Below are positions 59,507 through 64,000 of a DNA stretch of 64,000 bases, in pieces. Location of the stretch: assembly GCA_015179045.1 (NCBI GenBank), contig WHUZ01000087.1, forward strand, positions 62,001 through 126,000, in the 5' to 3' direction. Positions within the stretch are counted from its first letter, which is position 1; every line of letters begins with the position of its first letter. Both the position numbers and the translations under genes were made by a program. The notes under the pieces were generated by a model. The model made no database searches. It saw only the letters and a program-made list of their open reading frames with translations, and was not told where the DNA came from. This DNA comes from Kalaharituber pfeilii. Lineage: Eukaryota > Ascomycota > Pezizomycetes > Pezizales > Pezizaceae.

Positions 59507-59597
59507 GAAGTAGCAAATGGCACCATCGTGACTGCGAGAATCTTTTCTGGTGAGTTTGAGCATACTCTTTCAGCCGCTTGCACATATGCTCCCTGAG

Positions 59598-59712
59598 AGA
59601 CCCCACTCGCTTCGCTCGGGGGTCTATACAACTGCTAGGGGGGGTGGCGCACCTAGGGAAGTGACGCGCCTAGAGAAGTGACGCGCCTAGGAGGTGACGC
59701 GCCTAGGGTGAT
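59598..59712. repeat. Hairpin followed by GTGACGCGCCTAG minisatellite
   Basis: AGACCCC...GGGGGTCT forms a hairpin at 59598-59625, followed by four copies of a roughly 17-bp unit (GTGACGCGCCTAGAGAA type) to about 59712. Confidence 0.65.
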
Positions 59713-59823
59713 GCACCCCAGGGGGTGCCATCAAGAGGAGAAAAACTGACAGAGGTGTACACTTAACACCGAAGGATAGCACTGTATTATCAAGACCCGC
59801 ACCTTTAAAATTGGTCTCTACTA

Positions 59824-60510
59824 CAGTCTAACCTTGCTATACCGGACGCCCTAACACTACCGGACCGGACAAAAACCTCCAGACCCTGTCTCCATACAAA
59901 TAATATTTGCTATACCGGACACACTAATACTAATACATCTTAGACTACTCCACTTTACCACTTAGACTGGTTGTTTACCACTCTGCTGCCGTCAATGCTA
60001 ACTACCACTACTGCTGCCGTTACTGCTGCCATTACTGCTGTCACCGCTACTGCTATCACTTGCTACCGATGCTGCCACCACTGCTGCCACTACTGCTGCT
60101 GCCACTGCTGTCACCATTGCTGCTACCACTGCTGTCGCTGCTGCTGCTGGAAGGCTGGAACATTGTTGTAGAGTTTGCTGCTTCTTTGGTGTGAATTGAT
60201 GGGCTTTTAGAGAAACAGTCAGCGTGACGGCGTAGCATGTTTTGGCTCTAGTCAATGCTTGCATATTTGATGCTCCCTAAGAGCTTGTAAGGCTTGACCT
60301 CTTCTAGGCGGTGAGAGCGATGCATGTTGAATAGACTTTAATTGAGTTAATGTTTGCTGCACTTGTTTATTTCCTACTCCAGTAATTTCTATACATATTT
60401 TTGCCACCTCTTTTTTACATTTGCGAAGCATTTTATTCTATACCGGAACCTTGCTATAGCAGACAAAAAGTGCCAGATTTTTACTCGTCCGGTATAGCAA
60501 GGTTAGACTG
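59824..60510. mobile_element. 687-bp pogo-like MITE (CAGTCTAACC ends)
   Basis: 25-bp terminal inverted repeats CAGTCTAACCTTGCTATACC..., flanked by TA at 59822-59823 and 60511-60512. Related to the 30239-31266 family (CAGTCAGACCTTGCTATAAC). A GCTGCCACT-type simple repeat fills 60000-60145. Confidence 0.86.
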
Positions 60511-61384
60511 TATCCTTAGGTGTCATATTCCTATCTGGATACTCGCATTCCTCCGCTGCAGTTATATTTACAACAACTGTATCTGTCAACTTTATCTAAT
60601 CAACTACTCTAACTATAGCTAAAATCCCACCACCACGCTCACTATCTCTTCTGAGCTTTCAACTTTCCCAGTTGCCCACCCATCAACTACACCTTGCTGA
60701 ATCACTTGCTGAATCGCCCGCTGAATGGCTTGCTGAATCACTTGTTGAATTGGCTTCTGAATGTCCTGAATCCGCTGCTGAATCCCCCGCTCAAGTGCCT
60801 GCTGAATCCCCCGCTAAAGTGCTTGCTGAATCCCCTACCGAATCACTTGCCGAATCGCTTGTAGAACTACATGCTGAACTTGTTTGTTGAACTTTCTAAC
60901 TCATCTGCTAAGCTGCTAGTTAGCTCACATAATGAATTGCTTGCTGAACCCTTCACTGAGTCGTATAGTGCATCCTCACTTACCTATTAGGCTATCCACC
61001 ATAGCATTCAAGTTCCTCAAGTAGCAAGTTTAGTAGAGTACAACCCGATAACCTATATTTTTTTCAGTATTAATATAGTAGTGCCAATGGAATAAAAGTG
61101 ACTCTTACCTTCGCATTGTCAAGTTGCGGAGTTGTAAAGGGGTGAAGGTGAGGAGGTAGTTTTAAGATAGATTTATTCTTAATTCAGGAGAATATCGTAG
61201 AAGTCAAGCTATCTTTATTTTGATTAGTTTGATGGGACGACTTACTCAAGTTGACAGAGATTTGCACAGTTTTATTGAAAGTGCTGACCAGAAGCCACTT
61301 GTAGAGGTCATAGCTACAAAGTATAGACATCTATTGGCCTGATAAGAGAGGAGGCCCAAGTTATTCTCGAAAATTTTTATCTCA
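60511..61384. other. Intergenic with degenerate GCTGAATC repeats
   Basis: A 12-15-bp degenerate repeat (GCTGAATCACTT type) occupies about 60690-60900. No gene recognised in the rest. Confidence 0.5.
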
Positions 61385-61470
61385 GTACTATATAGACATC
61401 CCTCTTGGCGTACACCGAACCCCTGTCAAAAAAGACCTTGGCGACAACCGCGAATGCCATCTTACATATA
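61385..61470. repeat. Dispersed copy of the 90-bp unit
   Basis: ACATCCCTCTTGGCGTACAC through AATGCCATCTTACAT, nearly identical to the tandem units at 58992-59190. Confidence 0.8.
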
Positions 61471-61569
61471 TCAACGTACTGATTGAAATGTACATAAATA
61501 ATCCTTGGTTTTTTGTTTGTGTACATATTCCTTACCCCTGAAATTTACATATTTCGCATCCCTACAATC

Positions 61570-61840
61570 TACATATTTCTACCATATAAAATATCGACCA
61601 CGACAACGAGGCATTGCAATTGGCCGTATCTATCACTGCAATCCTTTTATGGGTGAAAAGTACTATTTACGCCTATTATTAACTGTTGTGCGAGGTGCAA
61701 AAAAGCTTTGAGGAATTACGCACTGTCCGTAATATTCAATATCCAACCTTTCGAGAGGCCTGTCAGGCATTAGTACTTCTGGAGGATGATAATGAATGGG
61801 TTGGTCAATGTTTGAGTGTGCTCGCGGATGATGCATCGAT
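61570..61840 (+). pseudogene. Helitron helicase (Pif1-like) fragment
   Basis: Reads RPRQRGIAIGRIYHCNPFMG, EKYYLRLLLTVVRGA, then after a one-base slip in an A run SFEELRTVRNIQYPTFREAC and [15 protein letters not shown]. These motifs are diagnostic of the helicase region of Helitron RepHel proteins. Only about 85 residues remain; neither Rep nor the helicase P-loop is present. It abuts, in opposite orientation, a GH28 fragment. Confidence 0.75.
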
Positions 61841-61846
61841 GCTTAC

Positions 61847-62233
61847 CTTCTTCTTCACCCCATTGCTACCCTTGCCGTCCCACCATGAGGCACTGCCACC
61901 ATTCAGAACGTTACCAGAGGCACCTGTAGCGGTGATTTTGCTGCCGCTAACGGAGACCAGGGGACCCGCCCACTCCTAGTAGCCGAAATTGACCTTTCCG
62001 TTGAAGATGACCTTAGTGCCGGTCCATAGTCCAGTCAAGTCGAGGGTTTGACCCGCAGGGACTGCCAGGTTGCCGATGCTGATGGTGCTGCGGCTCTTCT
62101 TGGCCGCAGAAACATAACTAACGCTGGTGATTATTCAGGAGGTACCACGCTCCTTGATGCTCGACTTGACGGAAGCGGCGTGGATGGAAGTGAACTGCAG
62201 GACAGCAGCGAAAAGAGCGGTGGTGACACGCAT
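61847..62233 (-). pseudogene. Endopolygalacturonase (GH28) N-terminal fragment with two nonsense codons
   Basis: The ATG at 62233 starts a signal peptide (MRVTTALFAAVLQFTSIHAA) for secretion. In the same frame follow TGA in place of an expected Cys, [23 protein letters not shown] after FNGKVNFGY, then [20 protein letters not shown] and [15 protein letters not shown] before a GTAAGC donor at 61846. These are GH28 N-terminal landmarks. The catalytic Asp region is absent. It complements the C-terminal fragment at 46195-46406. Confidence 0.82.
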
Positions 62234-62749
62234 GATGAAATTTAGCGAAAGTATATAACTTAATGAATGTATATCACGAGTGTATAGTAGTTCGTTTCGA
62301 ACGAGAGAATGAATGTGGTGGAATGAGTGTTGAAAGAGTGAATGGAACACCGAGGCTGATCTGAACAGGGTATAAGAATGAATGGTCAACTGAGGAAATC
62401 GACCTCCTTATGAGCTTTTGGTCCATAGTACGCTGTGGGCAACTGAACTTCTTGCAGCACCCAGCTTACTGTGTGAGAACAGAGTGTACTAGTAGTGCCA
62501 ACTGTAGCTACATACAGTATATCACATGACTTCACCTTACAAGCTGACTTGAACTCTATCTCGAAACTGCAGAACTGGCGACCAGATATTCTACTACGTG
62601 CAGCACCATGGGAGGCCTGCTACCGAAATCCCTAGGTCTAAGTATCCCTAAAAAATCAGAACAATCGGAGTAGGAATATGCGCCAAGAATTCATCTCATC
62701 CTGCGTACCCCGCTTTGTTGTGTAGAGCCGCAACTCCCCTCGAGTCCCC

Positions 62750-63233
62750 CCTTTTTTTTAACACGTAACCCATGGCAGGGTGCCTGGCAAGCCTTCAAAG
62801 CCCGGAGACAGGCTTAACAAAGAAAGTTCTACATACATATCCCCGTTCCATCCCCCCTCTCCCCTTCTAGAACCTGATTCCGGAAAAGAAATTTTCTAAC
62901 ACGTCCTCCCTCTTCCAATTCTTTTCCATGTCGCTCCAGTTCTCAAAACCTTCTTGACTGTTCTGCTGGTGGAAAGCGAGGTGCTCCCCCGTTTGCACCT
63001 CCCCGCACCTGCACTTATCCGAATTCGGCCACCCTCAGCCTTTTCAACCGCATCGCACATCTCCCTCTCTCCAAGCGCAAGGCAGTGAAATTGGACACCG
63101 CCACCAGATTCCACTCCACGACCTTCCCTTTCCCATATCCCTCCACCTCTCTCTTCTCCTTCCTCCACACCTTAACTCTCTGCCGCACCCCACTCCCGGT
63201 GGCCACTTCTCTCCCGTTCTGCGCCGTCCCCTT
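62750..63233 (-). mobile_element. 484-bp LINE fragment with TSD and empty site elsewhere
   Basis: A 12-bp duplication CCTCGAGTCCCC lies at 62738-62749 and 63234-63245. The homologous position at about 46696 has the unoccupied site CCTCGGGTCCCC once. The insert matches the 3' end of the LINE at 7011-10579, including ATGSGVRQRVK and NFTALRLERGRCA codons and the class-B tail, but has a short degraded poly(A). Confidence 0.9.
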
Positions 63234-63411
63234 CCTCGAGTCCCCTTACTCGCTCATAGTCTGAACCGCTCTATACATCTACGAATCTGCATTCATTCCA
63301 AAAGTCCAAACTTGCCCCTGGCGCCGAGTCTCCAACGGAATTGACATATCTTATCAGTATACCTTCACGATACATTTTCCGAATCTGATTGCATATTCTT
63401 AGCATCGGGAA

Positions 63412-64000
63412 ATGGATCCCTTTTCCATTTCGACTGGAGTTGCTGGCTTCCTCTCCTTAGCGCTTGAGCTTGGGAAGATCCTAAGCAATTATACGAGCCA
63501 GGTCAATTCTGCTCCAAAGGATGCTCATGACTTACTCACTGAGATTACTGCACTGAGTCACACTCTCAAACAGCTGATTACCTTCCTGACAGAGCAAGAT
63601 GTCAAAGGGAATTTTCACCAAACTTCTGCTCTTTGTATCGTGATTGAGATCTGTAAGAGCAAGATTGAAAGGCTTCACCCAAAATTAGTCAAGTTTCGAG
63701 TATCAGGGGGGTTTAGTGACCGCTTGAAATGGCCATTCAAGAGAGAAGAGTGTGTAGAGATAGTCCAAACATTGTATCGCTGCACTCAAACAATCGAATT
63801 TTCGTTGACTATTGCGAACTAGTATTTCCAATTCCCTTGACATTTGCATTTCCAAATACTAAACGATCATAGTGAACTTCTATCGAAGACATCCGGAGAG
63901 GTCATGACTGGCTTATCACAGCAAAAGCAGCAAATAGACTCCGTTATGTCATTGTTTCCTGTTATCCCAAATCAAATGTCAAAGATGAGCACAACCCTTG
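63412..64000 (+). CDS. NACHT/ankyrin-type NLR, 5' part of paralog (truncated by window)
   Basis: Exon 1 (63412-63821) encodes the same HeLo-like N-terminus as the gene at 46873, almost residue for residue. A conserved intron (63822-63872; GTATTT donor, TCATAG acceptor) leads to exon 2, which continues to the window end. A TAG appears if the intron is read through, but the donor is intact. Whether the nucleotide-binding and repeat domains are functional lies outside the window. Confidence 0.75.

Larger units (their letters stand above)
62505..64000. repeat. Second segmental duplication, copy 2 (runs off window)
   Basis: Homologous to 46465-47560, interrupted by the LINE at 62750-63233. Confidence 0.88.

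Noticed and set aside
59971..60264. Cys/His-rich or Ser-rich small proteins at the GCTGCCACT repeat
   Set aside because: Simple-sequence translation inside a MITE.
1..64000. CRISPR array, bacterial operons or a viral genome
   Set aside because: Repeats lack regular unique spacers; all genes have fungal introns or transposon structure.

Overview
This window looks like repeat-rich nuclear DNA of a filamentous ascomycete. The evidence is short introns (51-119 nt) with GTAAGT/GTATGT donors, CTAAC-type branch sites and TAG/CAG acceptors, large fungal STAND (NLR) genes with HeLo and HeLo-like N-termini, BTB-domain proteins, a Ty1/copia element, Tad1-like LINEs carrying RNase H, a Helitron helicase fragment and many TA-flanked MITEs. 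The mix of BTB, H-lectin and NLR genes would suit Pezizales such as truffles or morels, but the sequence alone does not prove that. No rRNA, CRISPR, confident tRNA or prokaryotic feature was seen.

Layout. 0-5 kb: two minus-strand BTB loci. The first is fused to three H-type lectin domains. The second is cut short by a solo LTR whose end supplies its stop codon. 5.4-10.6 kb: two 5'-truncated LINEs with perfect target-site duplications (TSDs). 10.6-14.4 kb: a repeat-rich block, a RecQ-like helicase remnant with an in-frame minisatellite, and a second solo LTR split by a 1.75-kb foldback MITE. 15.3-27.5 kb and 31.8-44.9 kb: two copies of a large tandem segmental duplication. Each holds an intact HeLo/NB-ARC/TPR gene on the plus strand and, facing it, an unrecognised low-complexity membrane-protein locus on the minus strand. 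The 4.3 kb between them is filled with LINE ORF1 fragments and MITEs. 46.2-51.6 kb and 61.6-64 kb: two copies of a second duplication, carrying a NACHT/ankyrin NLR next to complementary remnants of an endopolygalacturonase gene. One copy has a LINE insertion whose empty site survives in the other. 52.6-58.4 kb: a recently inserted but coding-dead copia element with 337-bp LTRs. 58.4-61.5 kb: MITEs, a LINE tail and tandem repeats.

How the genes may work together. The intact genes are the two HeLo/NB-ARC/TPR proteins, which are probable non-self recognition or programmed-cell-death receptors, and perhaps the second NACHT/ankyrin copy, which runs off the window. The co-duplicated opposite-strand membrane locus is the most interesting unexplained component. 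Retention of an NLR beside the same partner in both copies recalls fungal NLR-effector gene pairs, but both partner copies carry frame breaks. Most of the rest is mobile DNA, much of it nested, so relative insertion order can be read directly. Exon boundaries were deduced by eye from reading-frame phase and splice signals, without transcript evidence.
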